Notes: a model not told the origin generated them from the sequence alone. Positions 36,262 to 48,752 are shown, numbered from the stretch's first letter. The stretch: 64,000 bases of DNA from Panulirus ornatus (GCF_036320965.1 NC_092276.1:10468298-10532297), one strand, 5' to 3'. Translations and numbers: made by a program.

Positions 36262-36790
36262 TAACAAGTTCGAATTTAAGGATCGTATAGTGAAAAGAGC
36301 ACTTCATATTTTGCTAAACAAGTTCGAATTTAAGGATCGTATAGTGAAAAGAGCAATTCATATTTTGCTTAACAAGTTCGAATTTAAGGATCGTATAGTG
36401 AAAAGAGCACTTAATATTTTGCTTAAGTTCCAATTTAAGGATCGTATAGTGAAAAGAGCACTTAGTATTTTGCTTAACAAGTTCGAATTTAAGGATCGCG
36501 TAGTGAAAAGAGCACTTAATATTTTGCTTAACAAATTCGAATTTAAGGATCGTATGGTGAAAAGAGCACGTAATATTTTGCTTAAGTTCCAATTTAAGGA
36601 TCGTCTAGTGAAAAGACCACTTAATATTTTGCTTAACAAGTTCGAATTTAAGGATCGTATAGTAAAAAGAGCACTTAATATTTTGCTTAACAAGTTCGAA
36701 TTTAAGGATCGTATAGTGAAAAGAGCACTTCATATTTTGCTTAAGTTCGAATTTAAGGATCGTATAGTGAAAAGAGCACTTGATATTTTT
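36262..36790 (+). repeat. 54/51-bp minisatellite, about 10 units, frame-preserving
   Basis: The unit 'aacaagttcgaatttaagga' + 'tcgtatagtgaaaagagcac' + 'ttaatattttgctt' is 54 bp, and several units lack one 'aac' and are 51 bp. Both lengths keep frame. The plus frame 36290-36829 stays open as 18- or 17-residue units of the type NKFEFKDRIVKRALNILL, a basic amphipathic peptide. Minus-strand frames are open too, and differences between units are often non-synonymous (I/V/L/M, A/P, L/R, N/S/H). That argues against purifying selection on this protein. Confidence 0.95.
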
Positions 36791-37431
36791 GGAGTCATTG
36801 GACACACACAGTATTTTAAAGAGATTTGATCTCACGTCTTCTGCCCAAGCGGGGGAATGATAGGAAGGAAGAAAATTAGAAGACGAAGAAGGAGGAGGGT
36901 TGGTCTTGCTACTGAGAAACAGCCTTCCTGAAACGAGACAGAATTCAGTTTCAGAAGACGATGAAAGGTGGCCCAGTTAGATAATACATTATGTGAAGAG
37001 TAACTATAGGAAGAAAAAGCACATAATGGTGTTGATATTGTGTCATCCTCCAAGGAATTTCAGTGACCCAGAACAAATAAATACGATGGTAACTGTGAAT
37101 AACCACTCAGGATAGAACACGAAGCAGTAAAACATGCACCTCTCAGAGGTGGTGAATGACTTGGGTGAAATTCAGTTACATGGAGACAGACAGGGGAATG
37201 TAGGATTCTCATGGTGACTGAGAGTGATAAGAGACACAATTTCTTCGTGTATATACAAGAGAATATCCAATGCCAGCTTGATGAAGAAGATAGTGAACAG
37301 TTGGTCACGAGGTGTAGTGATAGAGCAGGAGGAATTAGATGAAGTGTGAGGTGAATCTTGATGAGTTCAAGTAATAGAGACCCCTTCAGTGTAAAGTTCC
37401 TTCTCGTGCAACGCATATATGTAAATAGGTA

Positions 37432-37432
<1 letters not shown>
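36791..37432. other. Anonymous non-coding stretch
   Basis: No gene or repeat is recognised. Confidence 0.5.
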
Positions 37433-37498
<66 letters not shown>

Positions 37499-37530
37499 AC
37501 ACACACACATACATACACACATCATGTGGA
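37433..37530. repeat. (CA)n microsatellite, interrupted
   Basis: A CA run with single breaks at 'gaac', 'ctca' and 'cata'. Confidence 0.97.
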
Positions 37531-38234
37531 AGGAAAGAAGGGGGAAGTCTTCCAGTAATTCTGAATATGTGGCAAACTGAAGACATCTAAGAAATTCATT
37601 TTTAACGAACGAATACTCAAATTTCATTCGTACTACTCACATTAGCTCCCACATCACTCAATATAGTCCGAGCATAACTCGAACTACCTTGTCCTAATAT
37701 CTCTTCTTAGTAGACGCTCATTGAAACATAATTAGACAGTTCGTCATCAAACAGAACTCTACAAGGATCCCAAGATAGAGGGCAAAGAATTATCTCCCGT
37801 TCCCACAATAGCCTTCCATTAGCGTGTGTAATGTAGTTCCGAGCGCCACCACTGACATCAGGAGGGTGATTACCCAAAACTAATTACGAACTAATTACCA
37901 AGTTTCTAACATTCCAGTTAACGCTGTCACGGTGCCTACCAAAAGGTGTCTTTTTTTGATTTCTCATTCATGCGATCTCATGGAGTATAGTATATTAGAT
38001 TATAGTCATGTAACGTAATTTCTGCATGTGACAATATATGTATATACATATATATATATGAATATCACTCCACAAAATTTAATGCACTGTCCATTGAATA
38101 TAATGTATCGCTTCATAATGCTAATTGCGTAGTTCAGAATACATCACATTAGCTCCCTCCCACGCTACGCTTGCTCGCGAACTCATTACGTTCCAGTTGT
38201 GCCGTAATTTAGGACGGAGTATGCAAAAGCATTA
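37531..38234. other. Anonymous AT-rich stretch
   Basis: No gene is recognised. A small TATA/CATA patch lies at 38035-38062. Confidence 0.5.
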
Positions 38235-38390
38235 CTCGCACACTCATGCCTTGTGTAACACAGCGCCCCCCAATGACACAGTACATTGAAACTGAGAGAT
38301 GACAAAAATATCGCGCACTCATGCCATGTGTAACACAGCGCCCCCAGCGACACGGTACATTGAAACTGAGGGATGACAAAAATATTCCAG
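38235..38390. repeat. 75-bp tandem duplication
   Basis: 'cactcatgcc' starts at 38241 and 38316. Both copies contain 'tgtgtaacacagcgccccc' and 'gtacattgaaactgag', with about five differences. Confidence 0.95.
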
Positions 38391-39893
38391 TGATAAATGG
38401 CTGTATTCGCTCGTACACACTTTGGTGAAATGGTGAGCGTTACTGATTACGGGTCGGTAACTGGTTACCGAAGTGATGCGACATCGAAGAGGAAATCAGG
38501 TGGTGCGAAAACAAGAGAGGAGAGGAGGTGGAGGGGAGTATGGTCTAAACAGACGCTCGAGGAGCAGCGTGTGGTGCCTCGTATGTATGTGCTGGAGATG
38601 ATCAAGAGCTCTTCGTCAGGAGCGAGAGGGGGTCTCTCGAGTGTTTATCTCACGTAGTTCCTGACGAAGGATTGCGCCGTCGCCACCTATTTGAGTCCTA
38701 TCTTACCGCAAGTGTTTGTCGGGTGGCGATGGCGCGGAGGGACACGTTCCCAGACCGCAGATGAACGAAGAGAGTGAGTGTCAGTGAGGTTCTCAAGGTG
38801 AAGAGGAGTGGTGGGCTTCCAGACCAGGGTGTAACAAGGAGGAACGCCCATGGCTACATGTACGTACACTGCGGGTGGAAAGGACGGAGTCTGGAATGGC
38901 TGAAGACATCAGAAGAAAGGAGAGAGGACATTCAGCGAGTTCTGACAGCTAACGAACCTCATTTTGTCTCTTTATAACCTATGTCATTTTATCATCCACT
39001 CATTCCTCCCATGGTCTCTCCCTTCCTTGCTACCTCACGCTCTACATTTCATTTCTCTCACTCCCGTTCTCCCCAAATCCGCCTTCACAACGTACCATCT
39101 TCTTGCGCCTCTCCCCAGCACTGGCCTTCGGCTGTTCTATCGCCTCGCATTCTCCCTTACGACTTTCCTGGCATCGTTTCATGGAAAAGGTATTCTTCTC
39201 ATTTCAATCTCAGGATATTACTCCAAGTGGTCATTTCTCTCGAATTTACTGAACTGAATATTCCTTTTTACGGCATGATAAACCACTAAGCCATAATATT
39301 ATTGTTGATGATGTTTTAGTTTTTATTTGCACATTCTACCCAAGCAGCGTCGGAAATAGATCATAGTTTATGTGCTTAAGTTAGCGTTTATAGCTCCATG
39401 ATAGTGTAACATTCCATATATTTTCATATAGCGATTCCCTCGACCACTATTGAGTTCCTTTATCCCTGGTATACAGTATCGACGGCATTGTAACGTTGCG
39501 TGCAACAGCATCCGTCACACTGTATCGGCTGTAATAGCATCATCTCCTGTAATGGGTCGTTCTGCAGATGTTTTTGTTGGTTTCCAAAATGTGTCGTCCT
39601 CTGTAATGTTCCCCAAACCCACGACATGTCGTCTATGCAGTTCTGTTCTTTGGAGTATGTCGATCTCCATAGCGCTTTCCCCTCATGATGTCATTTATAA
39701 TTCTACGTCTACGATCATTCACTTCACGCACACGCCATTCATTATATAAAGAGGAAGTTTTCTGTTGATCCAACAGACTGTTGTTTCTATTTCCCCTAAA
39801 CGGTATTGTTCTCCTACCGTTTTTTGTTTGGAAACGCACTATTTCCCCGTAATGTGTCGCCTCCCGCATAGTACATGCGTCCAGGAGTGAGTC
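38391..39893. other. Anonymous stretch, partly GC-richer
   Basis: 38400-38950 is richer in G+C and CG dinucleotides than its neighbours but shows no recognised coding domain. It contains a 14-bp inverted repeat at 38674-38687 and 38722-38735. 39450-39860 has weak 'ctgtaatg...gtcgtc' recurrences. Confidence 0.5.
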
Positions 39894-39894
39894 A

Positions 39895-40062
39895 GGTGAC
39901 CAATAGGATCTTAATCTAAGGCTCTGGGGTGAATCTGGTGACCAATAGGATCTTAATCTAAGGCACTGGGGTGAATCTGGTGACCAGTAGGATCGTAATT
40001 TAAGGCTCTGGAGTGAATCTGGTGACCAATAGGATTGTAATCTCAGGTTCTGCCGTTTATAG
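39895..40062. repeat. 42-bp minisatellite, 4 units
   Basis: 'ggtgacca.taggat' starts at 39895, 39937, 39979 and 40021, and the unit ends 'ctggggtgaatct'. Unit length is exactly 42 bp with few changes. Confidence 0.95.
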
Positions 40063-41140
40063 TTCACTGTAGATCCATCGGAAGTGTACTCTATCCAAGG
40101 CTTCACTCTTAAGCAGGAGGAGAGTCAGTTAGCAGCCGTCTTTGGTTCTTAGGTTCAATAACTTTGCCACGACAGAGCACGCAAAGGCGCCCTGCTAGTG
40201 TGAGCATTTCTGTACCTACAGATGTATCACCCACTTATGACATAAGTCTGTATGCAAAATTGTCTGTTGGGGCTTCGACGGCACTGGACAGATGAGGGTC
40301 ATTAACCCAGAATCCCGACCGTACACCAAATTTCACACCAAAAAAACTGTGGCAGTATCACCCGATTTGATCTGTGATATGTATCTTTGCAGCCACATTT
40401 ACATAGACGCCAGACAGTAATAAACTAAATTGTGATGACCATTTGATATGCACTGCATAAAGACAGACTATCCTTCCACTGTAATATTCTTTACTTTAAA
40501 CTCTTTCTCGGAAATTGGTTAAACGAACGATCCGTAGGGAAAGAGGAACACTGAAAGCAAAACTGGATACAGAGGAATTCAGTTAGCTACATACCATTGG
40601 TTCCTTGTGTCCTTAGGTAAAATGATCTTATCGGTTTTCCTTGGAGTCTTCTTATTTCCTCTGCGTTTTCCTGTTTACAGTCTCCAATATCTCGACTATG
40701 CGTTTTCTCTGCCCACTCTCATCCCCTCTGTTCGTCCACCTTGTTCTCTATCGCTCTCTTCTGTCTGTTTCTTTGGTGTATTTGAGTCTTATAAGGGTCC
40801 GAGATGCCTCTTTCTCTGTCTGTTTCTTTGGTATATTTGACTCTTGTAAGGGTCCTAGATGCCTCTTTTTTTCTCCTCTCTGTCCTTAGCATCATTTGTG
40901 TGTCTCCTGTCCTCATCCTGTAGCCTTGATATATCTTTTGCAGTTGCCTTCTCTTCTCGTACCAACACAGAATTGAAAACATCCATCTTGAACTCCTTCT
41001 TCCCTCACTTGTCCATTGTGTGTTTCCTCTCTACACATGGAATTCCTCCCGTGTCCTCTGTGTTCTCTTAGCCTCCTCTGTATTCCCCCAGAGGGGATCC
41101 GCATCCATCCCACACTCCCTGCATCCTAATATGCCACTTG

Positions 41141-41146
<6 letters not shown>
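40063..41146. other. Anonymous stretch with a 55-bp duplication
   Basis: 'tctgtctgtttctttggt' occurs at 40760 and 40815, each followed by 'tatttga.tctt.taagggtc' and 'agatgcctcttt'. No gene is recognised. Confidence 0.6.

Positions 41147-41208
<62 letters not shown>
41147..41208. repeat. (CT)n microsatellite
   Basis: An uninterrupted CT run of about 31 units. Confidence 0.98.
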
Positions 41209-41211
<3 letters not shown>

Positions 41212-41676
41212 ATCGTAGTCTTTTCGTACCTCCCGTCCTCTTACGTCAGCAAAGAGAATACGTAAAGAGGAAAGTCTCTCTGTATAGCCCACCCTCTTTT
41301 ACGATCTACGTTGCACATTACAAGCTCTTATTCATCATAGACAACCATTGAGTCCATGTTAAGGGACTCCTCCCACAGCTGCATACGGATCAACCTATCC
41401 TCCTCTGTCCAGGGGTTCTCAAGTTCTCATCTCTCAACTCATGGGAAACTCTGTAGTCTAGGGAGTTCACGGGAGGACACGATACCCCTTTTCGTGCAAG
41501 CGGGGAGGAGAGATACCAGCTCCGCCAATGGATCTTCATCGCCCCCCTCAGGGGAAATTAATGCAAGGGAGGTGGTGACACTTCATTTCTCACCAGAGCA
41601 GAGAACAAAGACACTTGCTCCTAACGTATATCTAAATGTTTGATATAGTATAGTCCAGGATACTCTTTGATTGAGG

Positions 41677-41678
<2 letters not shown>

Positions 41679-41752
<74 letters not shown>
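41679..41752. repeat. (AT)n microsatellite
   Basis: A TA run with one 'tgtat' break, about 80 bp before the LINE copy. Confidence 0.97.
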
Positions 41753-41834
41753 ATGATAATACTTGTTAAAGTTTTCCGCGTAGCATACTTTCACAAGGAC
41801 AAAGAGAAAGAACAGCCCCATTTGCTAACATCCA

Positions 41835-42979
41835 TTCTTTAGCTGTCATGTGTAATGCACCGTAAACCAGAGCGCTCCTCTCTACAGACAAGCTCGCCAG
41901 ACCTCTTCCTGTGGTTTTCCGAAACCACTTTACATATGGCCTGGTTCAGGCCATTAAGCATCTGTCGTCCCACGTATGGCACACCACTCCAGTTCGCTCT
42001 CTACCATACACGCCCCTTACCCTACTGCATTAAGGGCCCTCATTGATTCAAAGTCTCTCTCACTCCATTCCTTAATCTCCTGGATTCTTCTCCCCCTCTC
42101 CTCTTGATCCTCCGCTTCTGACACATTAATACGCTTGCGTCAGTCTCTCTTTATTTATCTGCTTTATTTCCAGTCCGTTTCAGGACACTCTTTTTGTATC
42201 TTTCAGTCACACTCAGCTACCCACCACATATCTCTCTTACGGTGCCATACCTTATACAACTGTCCTTCTTAACATTGCATACTGTCCTCGAGTACTTTAT
42301 TCACAACACGTTCATTCTCCTCCGTTCTTTTGTTTTTAGGGTAAACGACCCCCAGACACATAATCCCACAGAGACTACCATTACAGACTTATCGCACCCA
42401 GGTCTTCTGCTCATCATCCTATGGTTCACTTTGTCTCCCATTCTTCCATCCCTTGTCATGTTCACTCCTTGATACCTCAGCGCTCTACTGCCTCCTTGTT
42501 CTCTCAGTAAAAACTCACTCTCAAACGAACTTGTCTCTCAACCTTGCTAAGCTCTCAACGTCCTCCTTCTGCACACGTGCCACAAACCAGACTCTAGATT
42601 CTCCAGTTTCTCACTTTAAAAGTCCGCCTCCAAAGATCTGTCAACTCCAAGCACCAATTGACTCACTTTCCAGGTCCTCCTCCTCTCCAATCCTCAGAAT
42701 ACTGTAATACCGCCCCTCTCTCTTATGACTCTTGCATTTACCACCCTTACCACCCCATCCATAAACAGATTAAGCATCCATGGTGACATCAAACACCCTT
42801 GACTCAGACCCACCTCACTTGGAGTAACTCCTTCACCTCTTGTCCTCCTCCAGCAAACATCTCCCTTTCTCCATGGAAGCCTCCTAAAGGCTCACTGTAG
42901 CCTATCTATCTCATATATCCGTAGCGCAATACATCGCTATCATATCTCTGTCAGATTCCTGCTCAAGATCCACAAATGC
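41835..42979 (-). mobile_element. Non-LTR retrotransposon (LINE), decayed copy 1
   Basis: About 1.15 kb of a minus-strand LINE. From 5' to 3' in the element's own direction there is RT motif A at about 42979-42950, motif B at about 42810-42754, a motif C remnant at 42660-42634 and a C-terminal region. The last includes 'REICGG', 'RIKRRGG' and 'RANWSGV' segments between 42240 and 41990, with 3' flanking sequence to about 41835. Order and spacing follow non-LTR reverse transcriptases. The copy carries several stops and at least one frameshift, so it is inactive. The upstream part of the element is missing beyond 42979, where a second LINE fragment abuts. Confidence 0.85.
42420..42979 (-). pseudogene. 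Reverse transcriptase pseudogene of the LINE
   Basis: Minus-strand translation gives motif A as FVDLEQESDR (first codon AFV from 42979) in one frame. Motif B, GLSQGCLMSPWMLNLFMDG, lies about 140 bp on in another frame, so a frameshift separates them. Motif C is in the same frame as motif B, at QLVLGVDRS (42660-42634), where a catalytic aspartate pair should be. Only one aspartate remains, so the active site is broken. Stops include TGA at 42696-42694 and further ones downstream. Residues on both sides of motif C (WKVSQL, SEKLENL) still align with what I remember of decapod LINE proteins. The enzyme would copy element RNA at a nicked genomic target. Confidence 0.87.
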
Positions 42980-43170
42980 CACGCGTTAGCGAGGTGCCTC
43001 CAGGAACAGATACAAAAATGGCTTCACTCCCTCACGTATAGTCTCTAGTTGCCTTGTATTACCACTGCAAGGAAACCAGAGCTTCCTCCGTCCACAACCA
43101 GGCTCGCAAGGGCGTATAGCCTCATGTTCCGCATGAGTCAACATACTAGACAAATAGAGAAATACGACTG
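42976..43170 (-). mobile_element. LINE 3'-end fragment, copy 2, abutting copy 1
   Basis: Plus-strand 'cgttagcgaggtgcctccag' at about 42981 is a diverged version of the shared LINE/SINE terminus, reversed. Then comes 'agtctctagttgccttgtat' and 'accagagcttcctccgtcca', which parallels copy 1 at about 41840-41900 ('ttagctgtcatgtgtaat', 'accagagcgctcctctctac'). The same LINE 3' region therefore appears twice in the same orientation. Copy 2's 3' end falls just upstream of RT motif A of copy 1, which looks like insertion into copy 1 or a junction formed by deletion. Confidence 0.7.
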
Positions 43171-44139
<969 letters not shown>

Positions 44140-44357
44140 TCGATGTATTCTCATCCTTCATCTGCCAAAAGGTTATCATTTGACTTTAACCTAAAACTCA
44201 TGTAATTAACTGCAATGCACGGGTCATGACCAGACGGGAATCATGATCGACATTGCTGATCAAGGAAACAAAGTTTTTGCAATTAGCCATCAAAGGATAT
44301 ACAAACAGCATTTGTACAATTAATAGCCACATAGTAAATCTGTAGCGTCCGTAAAAA

Positions 44358-44359
<2 letters not shown>

Positions 44360-44408
<49 letters not shown>
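44360..44408. repeat. (AT)n microsatellite
   Basis: A TA run followed after 9 bp by a C-rich tract. Confidence 0.98.
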
Positions 44409-44412
<4 letters not shown>

Positions 44413-44417
44413 CTAAG

Positions 44418-44469
44418 CCCCCAACCCCCCCTCTTCCCCCCTTCCCCTGCCCCAACCCCCCTCCCCCCT
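44418..44469 (-). repeat. C-rich tract; G-quadruplex motif on the minus strand
   Basis: Seven runs of 4-7 C separated by 1-5 bases. The minus strand therefore satisfies the usual pattern of four G-runs of three or more with short loops several times over. The plus strand could form an i-motif. Confidence 0.85.
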
Positions 44470-45274
44470 CTAAATAAAAGAATATAAATCTCATAAAAAC
44501 ACATCGCTATTAATAAACGCAGTCAATAAACCACCAGTAAAGCAACATTACTGATGGAGAGCAAGAATGATTTCACTGCTAATAAAACTTCCTGTATTGG
44601 CTAATTGTCATTAACGTAAACGGTACTGCAATGAATCCATGTAATGTATTGCATCATCGTGAACGAACTCGTTAATGAGCCAACTCGTAATGAAATGTCG
44701 TTCAGCTCACAGAGCCAAATGTAAGGTACACACCAGTAATATCGTATGGCACTTCGCACGCGCGTGGGGAGTAACCGTATTGATAAATATATGAAAGACA
44801 ATTTTACCCATGGAATCATAGGGAAGAACAATGAATTCATGTACACAGAAGTGTGTATAGTTTTCGAACGTATAGATACTAGGAAGGAAATAGCCTCAGA
44901 CCATAGATACATACATAGAATAGACCTGAATTGATAGATAAGGTTCAGAACAATAGATTCGAGAAACACAAGAACACAACAAGGGTCGATAGATCAGAGA
45001 TGATAGATATTAGAGGAAGAACAAAGTTTTAGGGAAAAAAATACGATATGTTCAGACTCATTGGACTATCACTTAAGGTTTGAATGCCATGACCAAGAGA
45101 CCTTTGGCATGAGCAAGTAGGGGAATTGCGAGATGTGATGTCCGTGTGTGAAACGCTCAGCTCCCAAACCTTTTGGAGAAGTGGGAGAGGCTGGAAATGC
45201 ATTACGTGTTCTAGGTGTCCGTCGCTGTCAAGTCCCTCGCTAACTTGCGAGTCAAAATGATTACTACCCGGGAG
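44470..45274. other. Anonymous AT-rich stretch
   Basis: GATA-rich patches such as 'atagatac' and 'gatagata' are scattered between 44870 and 45015. A 122-codon minus-strand frame at 44601-44969 has no recognised domain. Confidence 0.5.

Positions 45275-45363
<89 letters not shown>
45275..45363. repeat. (CT)n microsatellite
   Basis: An uninterrupted CT run of about 44 units. Confidence 0.98.
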
Positions 45364-45372
<9 letters not shown>

Positions 45373-45556
45373 TGAGTCGCTCCGTTCTCATGAAGCGAAT
45401 CGCATCTGTTGATTTTTTGACGGGGTGAATATATTCTTACGTTTTGTTTTTCCCCCATTTAAGAGTAAGATAAGAATTCAAGTTCAAATTCTAATATTAT
45501 AAAGGAGATGACGGAAATTTGCTCTTTTCTAAGTGTGAATTGAATGCATCTTCGTC

Positions 45557-45562
<6 letters not shown>

Positions 45563-45628
<66 letters not shown>
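45563..45628. repeat. (AT)n microsatellite
   Basis: An uninterrupted TA run. Confidence 0.98.
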
Positions 45629-45630
<2 letters not shown>

Positions 45631-46012
45631 CATCCCTCTGCTCAATTGATATATGATTCTCTAACCCCATTAATAGAAGATATATTGCATACCTCACCCA
45701 AAACAATTATGGTTTCATAAAATTCATGTTGAAGTAAGTGTATTGCATACACAGTACACTGTCGTCATAAAACTAGCTACCGGAATGAATAAATAACCAG
45801 TAATAATGCATGAAATTAATGGTTCATGGGCTACGCTGATGAATGCAGCTACTGTAATGAATTCTGCATAGTTAATTCGAACAATGAAAACATGTGTATA
45901 GCGGAAGGATAAAGATCTTGGGGTAATTGCATTTGTATGTATTTATGTTACGTGGGGTAATAGATTTCAAGAGGCTGCGGGTATTAACGCTAAGCCTATT
46001 CCAGGACACATA

Positions 46013-46014
<2 letters not shown>

Positions 46015-46085
<71 letters not shown>

Positions 46086-46152
46086 CATCACATACATACA
46101 TACACGAGGCGACACGAGTGTAAAACTCTCTCCCCGTAGCATACAAATATTA

Positions 46153-46209
<57 letters not shown>
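46015..46209. repeat. Two (CA)n arrays with a short spacer
   Basis: CA runs at 46015-46084 and 46156-46209 are both preceded by 'taag'. The spacer contains 'gacacgagtgtaaaactc', similar to sequence near 7400. Confidence 0.96.
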
Positions 46210-46211
<2 letters not shown>

Positions 46212-47098
46212 AGCAAATATTTCAAATATGTAGCTAGATATATATTTATATTGCACCTTCACCAACAACAACCCACTAGACCCTATAACTATGTATGACA
46301 AAGAACTCCACCAACAACAGCAATGGATTTTATATAGCAGTAACAACCTTATGAATAACAAGTAGTTGATTTAGGCGTACTTTTTTCGTGGATGCTAAAG
46401 TAGCGACTTTTTTTTTTCGTGGATGCTAAAGTAGCGTACTTTTTGGGACCAGGTCTGGTAGAAACTTAGACGAAGGTAGAGACCATACTGTATATCTACT
46501 ATGACTTAACTACACTTCATATTCTACCTGTTCCACTAACTTTGCCAGATTTACATAGCTTATCATCTGCGTAAGTAAGAGAACTGGGAGAAAATGAGTG
46601 AAGATATAGCTGATTAGTTCTTTTAACTCTAAATTGAAAAATGTCTCCTTTCTTTACCCCACTAGTTCTTAAAACTATAGTATAGTTGATAAAAACAATT
46701 ACTTCCTCTAACTCTCAGGTCAAAAAATATCTCCATTCTTTGCCCTACTTGTTCCAAAAACAAAGAACCCAGTTATGTCTTCATCCGTTTTCGTTCACTG
46801 GCATGAAAACGGGTCCAGTTTATATGGTGTTAGGAGCACACATAAGACCGAATTCCTTTGGCATCTTCCACAGCAGACGATCAGCATCGCTTTAAAATTC
46901 AAGGGAGAGGGTGGGTGTTAAGCTCTCCTATTTCTAGGACAAACACACCATGCTCTCCCCAAAGTGATGTATGAGGGGGAAAAAAATAAGTTTCCATCGT
47001 TGAATTCTTATCTACAGGATGTGTTCATCCACATAATACCGTGTGGGTGTGGGGGATAGGATTAGACCCGGAGGGAGGAGGATCAAGTGGAATAGGTT

Positions 47099-47102
<4 letters not shown>
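46210..47102. other. Anonymous stretch with a small duplication
   Basis: 'tcgtggatgctaaagtagcg' occurs twice, at about 46387 and 46417. No gene is recognised. Confidence 0.55.

Positions 47103-47150
<48 letters not shown>
47103..47150. repeat. (GA)n microsatellite
   Basis: An uninterrupted GA run of 24 units. Confidence 0.98.
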
Positions 47151-47154
<4 letters not shown>

Positions 47155-47344
47155 GAAGAAAGGGAGATAGAAATCCTGTGCCATATCTGTCTATGTATTT
47201 AGCCCAGGACCAGTTTCTACCAAAGAGTCATAGTGTTATTTTATCATGGGTGTTTGTGATGGCTTCTGGAACCCAAGGGTGCGCTACATCCTGTAGCAGG
47301 GTAATGTAGATTCCATTGGATGGAGAAGTCTGTAATAAGACTGT

Positions 47345-47426
47345 ATTCCCAGTTATACAGTCCCGCTAAAAGTAACTTTTCACCTTCAGTGTAGCTTCGA
47401 GCAGGTGGAGTCTGGTAACACCAGGG

Positions 47427-47428
<2 letters not shown>
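47345..47428 (+). mobile_element. Dispersed repeat fragment (family C), copy 3
   Basis: It contains 'taacttttcaccttcagtgt' and 'gcaggtggagtctggtaaca', in the same order as the copies at 6462 and 11060, and abuts an AT array. Confidence 0.55.

Positions 47429-47494
<66 letters not shown>
47428..47494. repeat. (AT)n microsatellite
   Basis: An uninterrupted TA run at the 3' edge of family C copy 3. Confidence 0.98.
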
Positions 47495-47496
<2 letters not shown>

Positions 47497-48297
47497 ACAA
47501 AGTACGTACACGAAGCAGTTTTTCTAACCCCTACATATAATGATATGGGCTAGCCTGCTCGTACAAATAAGTGTATAGAAATCGGTAACGAAAGGAGATT
47601 CAGCTGTGGAAACGGCATCAATGTATCCAGTTCACTGATGCTTTCTCATCGGGTGGAAACGGCATCAATGTATCCTTTCTCATCGGTGGACACATGTCTG
47701 GAAGATTTCATCTGTCGTAGATTCAGCATCAACACCATTGGCGTCCATTCAGGATAAACTAACTTAACACAGGATAAACTTTCTTAAGACATGTTAGCTG
47801 GATATCAAGGACCAAGAACCGACGTGGTATGAAAAGTCCTAATCACATTTCATTTTCCCTCGTTGGCTATCATTTGAATCGTTAACTTCCGAACACCTTT
47901 TTCCTACGTATATTACCATTAACTTTCAATGATCAGGGTATTTAAAAAAGTTAATAAATCTTTTCATGGACTGTGAGTGAAATCATCCATTCTCTCTCTC
48001 TCTAAACACGAAGCCCATCGAAACGCGTTTTCATCAGCTGGAAGATCGAGTCATATTCTTATACATATATACATATATTTTTTCCTCCCTATCGTATACC
48101 GTTTTAATTTTGCCGACAGGTTTTTGAGCTCCAATCGCCGCTCGAATACACTTTCCATTTGCTAAATGAACGGCGGTCAGCCATCAACGGAATTCATATG
48201 TGATTTCGTGGATATAAAAGGATTCTTTGTTTGGATCTCCGGACCATCATTATGATAATGGAAATACATCAAACAAGTTTCTATTCCTTTTTTTTGT
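47495..48297. other. Anonymous stretch with a 47-bp duplication
   Basis: 'tggaaacggcatcaatgtat' occurs at 47607 and 47654, each followed by 'cc' and a 'tttctcatcg' segment. No gene is recognised. Confidence 0.55.
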
Positions 48298-48752
48298 GGG
48301 GAGGAGGGCAAACTAAGCTTGGGGGGGGCAAACTAAGCTTGGGGGGGGCAAACTAAGCTTTGGGGGGGCAAACTAAGCTTGGGGGGGCAAACTAAGCTGG
48401 GGGGGCAAACTAAGCTGGGGGGGCAAACTAAGCTTGGGGGGAGGGCAAACTAAGCTTGGGGGGGCAAACTAAGCTTGGGGGGGGCAAACTAAGCTTGGGG
48501 GGGCAAACTAAGCTTGGGGGGGCAAACTAAGCTTGGGGGGAGGGCAAACTAAGCTTGGGGGGGCAAACTAAGCTTGGGGGGAGGGCAAACTAAGCTTGGG
48601 GGGGGCAAACTAAGCTTGGGGGGGCAAACTAAGCTTGGGGGGGGCAAACTAAGCTGGGGGGGGGCAAACTAAGCTGGGGGGCAAACTAAGCTTGGGGGGA
48701 GGGGCAAACTAAGCTTTAGGGGGCAAACTAAGCTTGGGGGGGGCAAACTAAG
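48298..48752. repeat. G-tract minisatellite, 23 copies of 'caaactaagct'
   Basis: Twenty-three copies of the constant 11-mer 'caaactaagct' are separated by G-runs of mostly 5-9 (sometimes 'gggggaggg'), giving a unit of about 17-22 bp. Most copies form 'aagctt'. The constant block hardly varies while the G-run length does. The plus strand carries at least 23 consecutive G-runs, a strong potential for intermolecular or long-loop G-quadruplexes. Confidence 0.97.
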
